DNA of 64,000 nt from Phragmites australis. Its lineage: Eukaryota > Streptophyta > Magnoliopsida > Poales > Poaceae. Positions 33,492 through 44,665 of the stretch are shown here, piece by piece. Position 1 is the stretch's first letter, and each line of letters begins with the position of its first letter. A program made the position numbers and the translations under genes. The stretch is taken from assembly GCF_958298935.1 (NCBI RefSeq), contig NC_084922.1:14138501-14202500 (forward strand), read 5' to 3'. The notes under the pieces are model-generated. The model did no database searches and had not been told where the DNA came from. It was given only the letters and a program-made list of their open reading frames with translations.

Positions 33492-33511
33492 CCCCTACCT
33501 GGCGCGCCAGC
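33492..33511 (-). other. Primer-binding site of the gag-only element
   Basis: On the minus strand, GCTGGCGCGCCAGGTAGGGG follows the 5' LTR end directly; the same GGCGCGCCAGGTAGGGGG word follows the 5' LTR of the 38004-49386 element. The priming tRNA was not assigned. Confidence 0.7.
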
Positions 33512-34355
33512 TGTCGGAGGATTAACTCCTGTCGCAGGGATCCGAGAGACCCCTTTTTAGAGATTCGGCCGGGGGGATGATCCTGAATAAGTTTGTCGGA
33601 GAAATAAATAGGAATGAATGCAACGGCCGGTGGTGGAGGTGTCAACCTAGTGCAAGAAGAAGTAAATGCACCAGAATTTTGACAGGTTCGGGTCGCACGG
33701 GGGCGTAATACCCTACTCCTGTATGGATGCTATAACTGTCCTGAGGAAGTTCCTTAAGGATGTTGCTGGTTACAAGGATGTTGGCCTAACTAAGAGCTTG
33801 AGGCTCCTTGTTCTTCGGTTGGAACTGTGCTCAACCTTGCTCACAGTGTCTACCCTTGCGTTGTGTTCTTCGTCTTGTTCTTTAGGATGGCTCCTCACTG
33901 TGGTTGGTCTTTCTCTTGTTGGTTCGTTGTTCGTATCTTCTGTGTTGCCGACTATTTTAAGTACTCGCCGGCCACGACATGCCCCGAACGGAAAGGTGGG
34001 GGCTCGAGTTCCGAGGCGCCATAAATGGAAAGGGCGTCATCATTTCTTTTGGGTGAAGTGACCGGGGGTGGAAAATGCGTCGCACGCCTGGTCGCCCGTC
34101 ACCATAAATGCCCTGGCAACGTGCGCTGTGGAGAGGGCCCACCGGGCAGCCGCAGAGCAACCCGGCGTGCTTGCCCTGTCTTGTTCCCCTACCACAGCAG
34201 TGCGGTAGTCGGAACGCCTTGATCCTCACAACGTTATCCCGAGGCAAGCCGGATGGCACGGGACGGGACCTGTGCAATTAATGACCCCACGCCTCTCTGC
34301 CAAAACGTGGTAGGAACTGACGCTGAGCGCGGCGGGAGCAGTTGGAGGGTATCGG
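33512..34355 (-). repeat. 5' LTR of the gag-only gypsy element
   Basis: Near-identical partner of 30935-31775. Its outer edge (GGAGGGTATCG) differs from the other copy (GGAGGTGTCA), pointing to loss or rearrangement of the terminal bases. Confidence 0.8.
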
Positions 34356-34913
34356 GACCTGCCACCTTAGCACGGCGGGCTCTCTCCCACTTCCTTGCAC
34401 TCTCAGCCTCCCGAGCCTGAGCCACGGTATGGTCATGCGCCGCCTTCCTCATGCTCTCTTCTTCCTCCCGCTTTAGGCGAAGTTCCTCTTGCTGTTGCTC
34501 GTACTTCCGACGTGCGTATGCTTCCCTTCTCCACCTCATGTTCATGTCGACCCACTGCTTCTGTTTCTCATTTTGCTCATTGTCGAGCCATTGAATAAAA
34601 TCACAGAGTGGTGGAGGGGACTGAACAAATAGAACAAGATGAGCGGTTAGTAAAATAGGGTGCGAAATCGACAAAGATGTGACTGATATCTGTTGTTATA
34701 CCGGTGGATACTCATATGTTCCATGTTGAGGCTTGTTATATTCGTAATTGGCACATATGAAGAAGTGCAGCCCATAGGTGTATGAGATGTCCTGTGACTC
34801 GCAAAGCCTGCAAAGGTCACCACATAAGCATATCGGTGATTCGATACCTTGAGGGATGAAAATCCCCCAATATTTCTTTGTTGGGTTTGGTGGAGCTGAG
34901 GAAGATATTGCAC
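34356..34913 (-). pseudogene. GRF zinc-finger plus coiled-coil protein of the Mutator-like element
   Basis: Exon 1 (34913-34702) encodes KYWGIFIPQGIESPICLCGD, then LCRLCESQD, YTYGLHFFICANYEYN and ends YEYPP. A GT-AG intron (34701-34621; donor GTATAA, acceptor TTGTTCAG) leads in frame to exon 2 (34620-34356) with SPPPLCDFIQWLDNEQNEKQ, completing the GRF finger, and then a long charged coiled coil (QQQEELRLKREEEESMRKAA). The protein is cut off at 34355 by the gypsy derivative, shortly after RARRAKVAGPDT. The first ATG is not clear. GRF fingers bind single-stranded or structured nucleic acid in better-studied proteins; the function here is unknown. The intron placement inside the finger is a useful family marker. 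Confidence 0.65.
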
Positions 34914-35280
34914 TTGAGAGATCTGAGAAATGAGTGTTGCACCAACGTATGGAGGTTCAGCTATTTATGGTTCAGTAGTGTGGTCACTTCGTGATTAAAG
35001 TTACACTCCCGACAGAGTAAGCGAGGTGTCACTTCTTGCATAAGTAGCTTTGTAAGATATACATTGGTGAGGACGATAGAATGTAGCGTGTGGTCATGTC
35101 GGATTAGGAAATGCAACTAGGATACCATCGTTTTTGGAATAAGAAATGCAGTTACGACATGCTAAGTGGACTATAAAGAGTACACATGTCTGAATACGTA
35201 GGAGTACATCGCGAATCGAATATGCATATGTAAGTTATAAAAACAAATCTAAAATTCTACTGCTATCTCCCCCGCTGGCG

Positions 35281-35625
35281 TCAGCCATGGCCCCCATCGT
35301 GGTCCCGATGCCGCTGGTTGACCCTCACATGGCCCCTGGAGCAGGTGAGGGGGTCGGGTGGACCGACCTGTCTGGTAGGCATAGTAGGAAGCACCGGTGT
35401 CGAGGCCTGGTCTTGCGTGGGCTGTGTTCGAAGGGGAGCACTGGGTACCTGGGACCGCTGGAGGACGTCGTAGTCAGGTGTGCTTCCGAAGAAGTCACGA
35501 ACAAGGTCGTATGCGGGGCCCGGGCCAGCCTCATCCTCCTGACTAGGGTACGAGGACTCTAAATACGTAGGGCGTAGGGCCGCTGAAAATGGACCGGCCT
35601 CATCACCGAAGTAATACGTGGACAA
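35281..35625 (-). pseudogene. Frame from the Mutator-like element, unknown domain
   Basis: Minus-strand frame with YYFGDEAGPFSAALRP, DLVRDFFGSTPDYDVL and a Pro/Gln/Thr-rich tail. It lies between the MURA-like N-terminus and the GRF gene on the same strand, so it may be the tail of the transposase after an internal deletion. No domain recognised. Confidence 0.35.
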
Positions 35626-35820
35626 TATTAGCTTAATTTGCTGAATATATTGAAAACGGGGATGAAGAGGCGCCCAGTACTTGAGGGTGGACGCACAGGG
35701 CTCGGTCTACGAGGTTACGTCGAGGTTTATGTAGGTGCACCTAATGAAAGTTTAATAATCAATGCACTAGTAAGAAATGAATATATTTGAACGTCGTGCG
35801 AATTAAAAATTCGTACCTAT

Positions 35821-36036
35821 TTACTCCGAGCCTGCATAACGTGGTAAAAGGGGTCGTGTGGGTGCCGACACCGATGAACCGCATGAGCCATTTGCACACA
35901 CCCACAATTTACTAAAACCCTTCATGACATGACGAAATCTAGACAGATCTACACCGTTAGAACTGTACCTAATTTCACCCTCACCATAATATATCTGAAA
36001 AATTAATTTATCTGTCATCCCTGAAAACACCCGCAA
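35821..36036 (-). pseudogene. MURA-like N-terminal fragment
   Basis: Contains LIFQIYYGEGEIRYSSNGVD / LSRFRHV, which resembles the N-terminus of grass mudrA-type transposases (QIYxGGxxxY...GVDLSxF), followed by a stop. The catalytic DDE core and SWIM finger are absent, so no active transposase is encoded. The start is uncertain. Confidence 0.45.
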
Positions 36037-36659
36037 ACATAACCAATATTAAAATCGACAAACTATATTTCTCACTATCGGAGAAAATGATTTACCGACA
36101 CCGATTCATACATAACAATAGATTTTCAATAATAGTTCTACGCAAACTTACCTACAAATATTACTCTATACAATCTACATTTACTAGCTATTTTACCATG
36201 TGAAAATTAAACGCTATCATTTTCTAAACGCTACATTCTAGGTTCGCCTATTATCGTACAGTGCTAGTTCCTAGGTCGTACAATACAACCCTACAATAAT
36301 TATTCTATAAAATCTACATTTTCAAAACTAACATAGTAAAAATAATATTCTATATTTCACTGCTATCATACCATGTTCAAAGTAAATTTGATAATTTTTT
36401 ACTAAACATAGCATTTTCTAAACCCTAGGTCATACATGTCTAAAACCTATGTCATATACTACTACTGCACTAATTAATAACAATAAAAAAAAGGACTTAC
36501 CAAAAAGTGATCTTTAAATCCGCGGATCAAATGCAGCAGGGTTTCGCCGGGCTCTCTTCCTCCCCTCTCCTCTCTCTTTTCCTCCCTTTTCACATTTTTT
36601 TCTTTTTTCTGAATAAAATGTGATTTTGAGCTATTTTTAGCCCCTTTTATAGAGCATGG

Positions 36660-36941
36660 CGGAGGGGTGGAGGCCAGTTGGCACGAGCGGACAGCCCCCT
36701 GAGAGGGTGGTAAGGAGCCGTACCCAAGACTGAGCACGGGCAGGCACCCCCTTGCCGCCCTCCTAGGGGGCAGTTAGGCCTTCTAACTGCCCTCAGAAGG
36801 CCTAACCGCCCTCTCAGGGGCTGCAGGCGTCTAGTTTTGTAATTTTTTTTCCACGAAGAATCTATTTATTTAAATTTTTAATCTAAAAAATATAAAAATA
36901 AAAAAAAACTCAGCTTATGGCTGCGCCAATGGAAACTGGCC
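36660..36941. repeat. Right inverted end and subterminal repeats of the Mutator-like element
   Basis: CCTAACCGCCCTCTCAGGGG followed by TTTTGTAATTTTTTTTCCAC and an A-rich end mirrors 30381-30497. The exact boundary is uncertain: CTCAGC at 36909-36914 or ACTGGCC at 36935-36941. Confidence 0.7.
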
Positions 36942-37122
36942 TGCGTTGACACAAAATGGGCCTCCGTCATATTCAACTGCTAACATGCATGGCAGCCGAG
37001 ATGCTTGTACTTGGGCTTTAATATCTCCTGGTAGGAGGCTTATTCCGAGGAACTTGGGCGTCCAGGAAAGAGCTACTCAGATCGTATATCGTCCGAATCG
37101 CCCTTCATAGATTGGAGAGCTC
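36942..37122. other. Short unassigned stretch
   Basis: Its right part (about 37065-37140) resembles 52410-52490 (CCTTCATA...GAGAGCTC.GTT.G.GATAGTA). The nature of this shared module is unknown. Confidence 0.35.
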
Positions 37123-37750
37123 TGTTAGTGATAGTATCCCTTCATAGATTTAATGACTCATATACTTGTATAATTCAGAAATTTACTATAAATATGGCAT
37201 ATTTTAATGATAGAATCTCCATCATACACGTGTCCAGTTTCTATATAATGGATTTATAGAAGCCACTGCGGTACATATGACACAATCACATGCTTCAACT
37301 ACGAGATCTATCTGTACTTGGAAAGGATCTATAGATAAGGAGCCAATACCCTGGATACCTTAAGAGATCCAAATTAAATCGATTACGCTCGGGACTCCAA
37401 GTAGAATACAATCCCTCTCCATCCTACTATATAATCAGGGTAGATAATATGATCAATTCAACTCAACTCAACTCGATCTAAGCCTTTAAGCTCAGGAGAA
37501 GAACTTGACAATCTCAAATGACTCATTGAATAGCTTAGAGTTTAGATTTAGATATTTTATATTTTAATTCTCTCTTCTGGAGTTAATACAAGGCTTAATG
37601 TAACACATAGGACATAGCACAATTATCCTCTGGAGGTCCGAACATATCTATATCGCATGCCCCTCTTTATGATCTAACAGTCGATAGCGCTAGCTAGGTG
37701 ATTCCTACCTCTATATAAATAATGTATTATTGTTTTTCTAATCCTTGACA
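37123..37750 (+). mobile_element. Left LTR of an older gypsy-like element
   Basis: It ends ...CCTTGACA at 37750 and is followed at once by GTTGGCGCTATCCATGAGG, a primer-binding-site-like word. CTACTATATAATC near 37425 is placed like the TATA box of the neighbouring Tat LTR. The left boundary (TGTTAGTG at 37123) is a guess, because similarity to 52410-52490 runs across it. Confidence 0.5.
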
Positions 37751-38003
37751 GTTGGCGCTATCCATGAGGATCGATCATGTCTACAAAGGTTGATTTTTTA
37801 GATGAGGGGTTATATGATGATTTCGACCCCAAAATCTATGTACAACATAGCAGAATGAATATGGATCTCATCTTCGGCCAACCGAGTTCCTCGACTCATG
37901 AGCCAATTTCTTTAACTTAAGTCCATAGCTTGTAGATGTATATCTATAGCTTCACGTCACGGTAGTTCACGCTACCAACATGTTGCTTATCCGGATCAGC
38001 TAG
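37751..38003 (+). pseudogene. Start of gag of the older LTR element, split by insertion
   Basis: After the primer-binding site an ATG at about 37777 opens MSTKVDFLDEGLYDDFDPKI, then stops appear. The sequence is interrupted at 38003/49387 by the 11.4-kb Tat element; similar low-complexity gag-like sequence resumes after 49391. Confidence 0.4.
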
Positions 38004-38776
38004 TGTCGGTATAAAGAATAGGGGTCCCCTGTTCTATGGATCCACACCAGTAATAGCCCCTTGGTAGTAGATATTACCAAAAACTGACTCCGACATGCAC
38101 ATCTGTTAGGGCTTGCGTGACCAGTCCCATGCTTGCGGAAGGAAACCCCATGACCAGTCTTGCTGGTCATGGGGCAAGTATTCACCTAACTAGTCTAATC
38201 TCATTTAATGTTTTCTACTCAAGTGTTTTTCTTCCCCAGACACCTCCTTTTGGCGAGCAAAGTCGTGGCCAGTGGAGTGGTGCAATGGCCCGTTTCGTAG
38301 CAATTAATGATATGGGACGACCCTGCAAGCGGGAGCGGTAGTCTCGTAAGTGGGCGTGGTGACGTGCAATTGATGGGACAAGACGCACAAGACGACCAGG
38401 CAGACCGAGCATACCCACTCTCCGTAATGATGACCTCGTAGTATAGGTTTTCAGCAGGAATGGGACTGCCATAGTTCTGGCATGTACCGTTTGTATATAC
38501 GCATCTCCTCCTACTATATAAAAGAGGGATGACTAGGCTTGTAAAAATAGGAGGAAACTCTTTTTGTATCCAATTGATCCCCATCATAAGAAAATACACA
38601 GGACATAGAGCTCTTATCCTATGGGAGGTCTGAACCTGGATAATCCCTTGTGTTCCTGAGTTCATCATCATCATCATCATCACAAACACACACACACTCC
38701 CACTCGTAGGAAATGTTGATCACGCTCCTATCAATCAGTATACCCCGGACACATTGTCAGAGATTAACCCTCGACA
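38004..38776 (+). repeat. 5' LTR of the Tat element
   Basis: Starts TGTCGGTATAAAGAATA and ends AACCCTCGACA; TATATAAA at 38515-38522 is the likely promoter. A CATCATCAT run near 38664 is absent from the 3' LTR at that length. Confidence 0.88.
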
Positions 38777-38798
38777 GTTGGCGCGCCAGGTAGGGGGC
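38777..38798 (+). other. Primer-binding site of the Tat element
   Basis: GTTGGCGCGCCAGGTAGGGG immediately follows the LTR end, shared with the gag-only element at 33492-33511. Confidence 0.75.
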
Positions 38799-38844
38799 AC
38801 GTTTTCGCGTTTCGGTAAGTGTCGATAACCTGATAGGGCTACCC

Positions 38845-40500
38845 ATGGTCAGATCCACGACGACTGGTGAGTCCCATTTTGAGGACCCCAGACACCACGA
38901 GGTGTTCATCATAGGATATGACCCAGATGAGCCCGATATGCTCCAAGCTTGTTATATCGAAATGGAGTCTGAGGACTCCATAACCCAACGAGAAGTCTGC
39001 ATGGCAGCCCATGCAGCGGGGAACAATGGAGGTTCTCGCCCCTGGGCACCAGCGGTATCCCCTAGGCCATACTCCCAGAGGGAAACCGCTAGGTGCCAGA
39101 CAAGGAGGTGCTCCGATACAGCCCCAGAAACTACAACGCCACCCAGAGGAGTACCTACCGAGGGAGCAGCCCTTGAGGCCATCACCGCCTAAGCCTTCAC
39201 GTCATGTGAATGTCGGGGGCTCCCTCCCTCACGATATTTCACCGCTCTGTGGTCAGTAGCTTGACTTTGAGGCCATGACGCCTGTACAAAATCTACATAC
39301 CGTATGAATACTTCTTTGTTACCTGCCTGTGGCAATACCAAAGGGTTCACAGGTGACACCATGGATGAGACCTCGCTCTCCTGGTAGAAAATGCACAAAA
39401 CCAAGTCACGACAGCAAAGACCACACCGATTTCTGGACTAATGACGGTCGTGGTCACCAGGAATCGCAGCATACCCTGCGATAGGACAAATCTTGTGCCC
39501 CCACTGTAATGGGGGCTACTAGGAGAACCCCATCATATTGGGATAGCCAAACCTCTAACGTGTGTGACTCTTTTCGCCAACCTAACCTCCGCAGCGTGAT
39601 CTAGGGCCAGAGGGCCAACCAAGAGCAGGAGGAGCGTGCCCTACCAGGGTAGGACAAGGGAAAGCGACCCTACCACTAGCCTCCCTCTTGTAGAGAGGCG
39701 TCAGATTCCTCCATCCCATCGCCAGGACCTCATGAATGCCGTCTCTCTCCCCGAGCATATGCGGCCAGCCATCAGATGGTGGCTCCCTGTTATGGGATAG
39801 GGTGCAACATCTTATCAACCTAATTGCGAGAGGTGCGCTCGTCGAACAAGTTTCGATCGATCCTAGACGAAAAGTATGACGACTGTTCTAACTCGTAGGA
39901 ATTCCTACAAATCTACACCACCATGGTGCATGTCATGGGTGGCAATAGGAAGGTCATGGCAGACTATTTCTCGACCGCATTTACCGCCTCAGCATGGTCC
40001 AGGCTTATGAACCTCCCCGTGGGTCGGTCCACTCATGGGAGGACTTATGTGACCAGTTTGTCATCAACTTCCAAGAGACATATGCCCGACCATGGGTCGA
40101 GGATGACCTGTACCAAATCAGTCAACGACAAGATGAGTCACTGTGAGACTTCACCTAGCATTTCACCGAACGCCGAAACACCATTCCAAAGATCATGGGT
40201 GAATATGTGGTCATCGCCTTCCAGAGGGGGGGGGGGGTAGTCAGAGACCAGAAGATGGTCAAAAAACTGGCCACTAAGCAATCCAAAGCACCATCAAGCT
40301 CTTCAAGCTCGCAGACAAGTGCACACAGGTCGCTGAGACCCAAAAGCGCTAGACCAACATGAAGACGTAGCCAACCTCCGACCGACATGCCTCTTCTAAA
40401 GGGTTCAACCGGAAGGAGAAAAATAAGAACAAACATAAGGCAGGACCACCCGAGGTCATGGCGGTCGAGCAGACTGGCTAACCACGTTGACATTTTGAGA
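38845..40500 (+). pseudogene. gag: Gag of the Tat element
   Basis: ATG 38845 opens MVRSTTTGESHFEDPRHHEV. The Retrotrans_gag-like core appears in shifting frames at 39890-40240 (SAWSRLMNLPVG, SWEDLCDQFVINFQETYARP, HFTERRNTIPKIMGEYVVIAF). It matches the core of the intact Gag at 32017-33447. A run of G residues at 40227-40237 and several stops break it. Gag would form the particle; this copy cannot. Confidence 0.75.
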
Positions 40501-41485
40501 AAAAAGATGGGAAGAAGGGCAGAGGCTACTGTCCAATCCATCGAACAGATGCCCATGACCTGACCGAGTGTAAGGTCACACGGGGCATCATCGACAAGGA
40601 GTTTGGGGACCACAAACCTGGACGTGATAATAATGGCGAGGATGGGGTCACCCACGATCAGTCAGCGCTAAGGTTCCAGTGGATCGATCACATGCTCCAC
40701 CACACCTTCGGAGGCACCGCAACGTATTTCTCGAATAGGGAGTACAAGTTGATGGTCCGTAAGGTGTGGGCAACCACATCGGGCCAAGGCCCTCGTCTGA
40801 AGTGGTCGGAGGTACCCTCACCTTCATCCAGGTGGCCCATCCTGTGTACGTCAAATGCCCTGGTCGCTACCCTATTGTGGTCAAACCCATGGTACAGAAC
40901 ATCCAACTAGGTCATGTACTGGTTGATGAAGGGAGATTTATCAACCTCCTCTTCGCTGACGTGCTGGATGCCCTGCAGATTCTGAGGAGTGCGTTGAGGC
41001 CGCCTCCTCCTTTCTTTGGAATTACCTCCGGCTCCTTGGCTAAACCGTTAGGGAAAATTGAACTGCCCCGTCACCTTCGGCTCTCCGAATAACTTCTGGA
41101 CCGAAAGGGTCCTGTTCGATGTGGTGGAATTTGAGACTGCTTATAACATGATCCTAGGGCGACCCGCGATGGCCCAGTTCATGGCCGTTGCCCATTATGC
41201 ATACCAAGCAATCAAGATCCCTGGTCCGATGAGGGCCATCACTATTTTTGGCAATCAAAGATGGTCTGGCACTATGATAAGAGGAGCCTTAACATGGTCG
41301 AGCTGACTCTTGGGTCACAGCTTGAGGACGCTGGGCCTAATGGTCACCCGATGAAGGTCCATGTCGTCACCGGCCCAAATTATCGGCTCAAGGTAATTTG
41401 CCTAAATGATGTTGATCCATCCAGTAAGGTCCAGATATGGGCTGGCCTGGACCCCAAATAGAAACTCGCACTCGTCACTTTCCTC
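40501..41485 (+). pseudogene. Zinc-knuckle and protease region of the Tat element
   Basis: YCPIHRTDAHDLTECK (about 40530-40577) is the variant knuckle seen in Tat gag proteins. Protease-like sequence follows in shifted frames (VLVDEGRFINLLFADVLDAL near 40918, FDVVEFETAYNMILGRPAM near 41116). The usual DSG/DTG active site near 40920 is degraded (VDEG). Confidence 0.6.
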
Positions 41486-42840
41486 TTGGTGACTGCGGAC
41501 ATCTTTTCATGGAGTCCATCTAATATGCCCGGAGTCCCTAGGGACATGATCGAGCATAAGTTATTTGTACGAATGGACGCGCGACCAGTAAAGCAGAAGG
41601 TATGTCGGTTCTTCGCTAATCAGAAGGAAGCATTTCGAGAGGAGGTTGACAAGCTCCTTGATCTAGGCTTCATCCGTGAGGTACAATATCCGGAATGGCT
41701 GGCTAACCCAACGGTAAGTGGAGGATATGCGTTGACTTCATCGACCTCAACAAGGCATGTCTGAAGGATCTCTTCCCTCTGCCCCGGATCGACTAGCTTG
41801 TTGACTCAATGGCCGATAGCAATCTGCTAAGCTTCTTAGATGCTCTCTCAGGGTACCATCAGATTAGCATGTGTAGTGTACATGAGAAGACTACTTTTGT
41901 AACACCCTTTGGGGTCTTTTGTTATGTAAAAATGACTTTTGGTATGAAAAGTGACAGTGCCACTTACCAACGTTGCATTCAGATTGTTCTCTGACCACAA
42001 CTCGATAGGAATGTCGAGGCGTACGTTGATGATGTGGTCGTGAAAAGTAGAACCAAGGATGACATTGTCGAGGACCTCCAGGAAACGTTCGACAACCTTC
42101 AGAAGCACCACATGAAATTAAACCAGGAGAAGTGCACATTTGGAGTCCCACCGAGGAAGTTGCTCGGGTTTCTCGTATCCGGTCGAGGAATAGAGGCAAA
42201 CCCTGATAAGATCAGAGCCATTGACCAGATGAAAAACTTAACCAGGTTAAAGGAAGTCTAGAGGCTAATAGGATGTGTGACAGCTTTGAGCAGGTTCATC
42301 TCAAGGCTAAAAGAGAAGGGGCTACCGCTCTTCAAGCTCCTGAAGAAAAGCGATCACTTCTCGTGGATGACAGAAGTAGAGACAATCTACCAGGAACTCA
42401 AAAGATATCTCTCTTCCCCTCCTATACTGACCTCTCCTCAACCAGATGAGGAGATCTTGCTCCATGTTGCAGCTACCCCACAGGTCGCGAGCGTGGTCCT
42501 GGTCATCGAACGAGAAGGATTTCAGCGACCAGTATACTACGTCAGTGAGGTCCTACACGATACGAAAGCTCAATACCCACAGGCTCAAAAGCTACTATAC
42601 GCCATATTGATGGCCTCTCACAAGCTCAGACACTACTTTCAGGCCTACAAAATTAAGGTGATCTCCTCACTTCCCATTAGAGAAATACTCGACAATAGGG
42701 ATGTTGTAGGAAAGATTGCAAAGTAGGCAGTAGAACTCGGGGATTTCAATATTCAATTCATTCCTCAAACGGCTATCATGCCCCAAGTGCTGGCCGACTT
42801 TGTGGCTGAGTGGTCGTCCTTTGAGCCTGAATAGGAATAA
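41486..42840 (+). pseudogene. Reverse transcriptase of the Tat element
   Basis: Motifs in order: VKQKVCRFFANQKEAFREEV, LLDLGFIREVQYPEWLANP, CVDFIDLNKAC, SFLDALSGYHQI, TFVTPFGVFCYVKMTFGMKS, AYVDDVVVKS (YVDD at 42022-42033), QEKCTFGVPPRKLLGFLVS and the connection domain [17 protein letters not shown]. Stops (for example near 41792, 41992, 42259 and 42724) and small shifts break the polyprotein. Family role: copying element RNA to DNA in cytoplasmic particles. Confidence 0.9.
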
Positions 42841-43270
42841 TGATTAGAGACAAACGAGCATTGGACCATGCACTTCAATGGACCCTTCACGTTGAAGGGA
42901 GCGGAGGATGGAGTGGTCTTGACCTCACCAACCAGTGACATCCTTAGATACGTAGTTCAATTATGTTTTTCGACCACTAACAATATTGTAGAATACGAGG
43001 GCATCTTTTCCGAAATACGAGGAGTCTCCACACTTGGGATAAAATGCATGTTAGTGATAGGGAGCTCGCTGCTGGTCGTAAACTAAGGGCAAAAGGAATT
43101 TCAGTGCTCTGAGCCGACAATGATGGCATACCACTGAAGTGAGAAGACTAGAGTGACGCTTTATCAGTTTTGAGGTCAAGCATGTCCCTCGTAAGGATGA
43201 CTTCTTAGCCGATGAGTTAGCACATCTAGCTTCTTCTCGCAAAATTGTTTCTGTCGGAGTCTTTGAAGAA
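42841..43270 (+). pseudogene. RNase H domain of the Tat element
   Basis: MHFNGPFTLKGAEDGVVLTS and TTNNIVEYEGIFSEIRG correspond to the RNase H start and its Glu-containing helix. The first catalytic Asp (normally FDG) is Asn here (codon 42877-42879), a G-to-A change, in addition to later stops. Confidence 0.75.
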
Positions 43271-44665
43271 AGACTCACATGACCATCCACTGCTACCCAC
43301 AGTTCACGTGTGAAGGGGATGCTTCGTATGAAAATGGAGCACTAGAGGCAACACCTTTGATGGCAATGCCTCATTCGGTGTCGTCGACCTCGGGTGGCCA
43401 TCATGTGGTCGTCCTACTTGGTTTAGATACGATCTAGATGGATCAGATCTTGGACTATCTTAAGAATTGAGCAATCCCTGAAGATAATGCGTCAGGAGAA
43501 AGGGTCACGTGGCAAGCCCGCAGATACTCCCTGATAGAGGGACACCTTTACTGCCGAGAGAGCAACGGCCTTTTACTGAAATACATCACTCAAGAAGAGG
43601 GGAGCACAACGCTCGTTGATATCCATGAAAGCATATATGTCGGCCATGCTTCGTACCACACTTTGGTTGAAAAAGCGTTCCGACATGGATTCTATTTACC
43701 CACAGCCCTCCAGGATGCTCGTGAGCTCATGAAACGGTGCTAGTCATGTTAGTACCATGGCCGACATACCAACCTACTAGTCCAAACTCTGCAAACTATA
43801 CCACTCTCTTGGCCTTTTGTTGTCTAGGGGCCCGATATTGTAGGACCGTTCCCTAAAGCCCGGGAGGTTTTGAATTCCTATTCGTGGCAATTGACAAATT
43901 CACTGAGTGGATCAAGGCCGAACCTATTAGGAAGATCGCTACCATAGTTGTGATCAAATTCATATGAGGGTTGGTAGTGTAGTTTGGCGGTCCAAACTAC
44001 ATAATTACAGATAACGAGACTTAGTTCACCAATAGTTCTTTCTAGGACTACTGTGAAGAGATCAGGATCAAAATTTACTATGCATTAGTGGCATAGCCCC
44101 GAAGCAATGGACAGATCAAAAGGGCAAATAGGATGATATTGCAGGGGATCAAAGCACAGATCTTTGATTGGTTTAAGAGCTATTCAAGACACTGGATAGA
44201 CGAACTACCCATGGGTCTCTAAGAACAACTCCCAGTAGGTCCACATCCAAAACCCCTTTCTTCTTGGTCTTTGGTGCGGAGGTAATGCTCCCCTTCGAAA
44301 TTGCCCTTTAGTCTCCTCGAGTGAACAACTACTCAAACAACGACTAGATGGCGCGACGAGAGGACGAAATAAACCTAATCGAAGAGTTCCACGATTGTTC
44401 TCTAATTCAAGCAATCTGATATCAACAAAGCCTCATACGCTACCACGACCACAGGGTGTAGGAACGAACACTGGTCATAGGAGACCACATCTTTAAGCAG
44501 GTCCAAAATAAGGCAATCTGAAATAAGCTTTCCCCCAAGTAAGAGGGACCCTATAAGGTGGTTTATGTCACCCGGCCATATGCGATCAACTTAGCCATGG
44601 AGGATGGCCGTGAATTGCATAACTCTTGGAACAAAGCCCATCTACGCAAGTTCTATGTCTAGGGT
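43271..44665 (+). pseudogene. Integrase of the Tat element
   Basis: Recognisable pieces: GPDIVGPFPKA, FLFVAIDKFTEWIKAEPI with the first catalytic Asp, NYIITDNET.FTN with a stop for the expected Gln and Glu for the expected Gly, and C-terminal FKQVQ..., EGPYKVVYVTRPYAINLAME and WNKAHLRKFYV. Many stops. Integrase would insert the cDNA; this copy is dead. Confidence 0.85.

Larger units (their letters stand above)
30935..34355 (-). mobile_element. Gag-only Tat-type gypsy derivative with two near-identical LTRs
   Basis: Two direct LTR copies (30935-31775 and 33512-34355) share the plus-strand start TGTCGGAGGATTAACTCC and differ only at scattered sites by eye. The element reads on the minus strand: the right LTR is 5', followed by the primer-binding site GCTGGCGCGCCAGGTAGGGG and gag. 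Only about 1.7 kb lies between the LTRs; protease, RT, RNase H and integrase are absent. No flanking TSD is visible, and the right LTR seems trimmed where it meets the zinc-finger exon. It would need enzymes from a full-length relative to move. Confidence 0.8.
30381..36941 (-). mobile_element. Mutator-like element with ~115-bp inverted ends, split by a gypsy insertion
   Basis: The left end (30381-30497: GCCAGTTTTTTTATTTTTAT through AAACTAG...CTGCAG to GAGAGGGCGGTTAGGCC) is matched in inverted orientation by the right end (36799-36914 or 36941). Next to both ends are further GCCCTCTCAGGGG-type repeats. The minus strand carries a MURA N-terminus-like frame (36036-35821) and a GRF zinc-finger gene (34913-34356). 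The 30935-34355 gypsy derivative accounts for about half the length. Most of the transposase core is missing, so it would be non-autonomous. No convincing TSD was found; the superfamily rests on long ends plus gene content. Confidence 0.6.

Noticed and set aside
38660..38700. Possible CRISPR-like or functional short repeat array
   Set aside because: It is a plain CAT/CA microsatellite in an LTR; nothing in the window resembles a CRISPR array.
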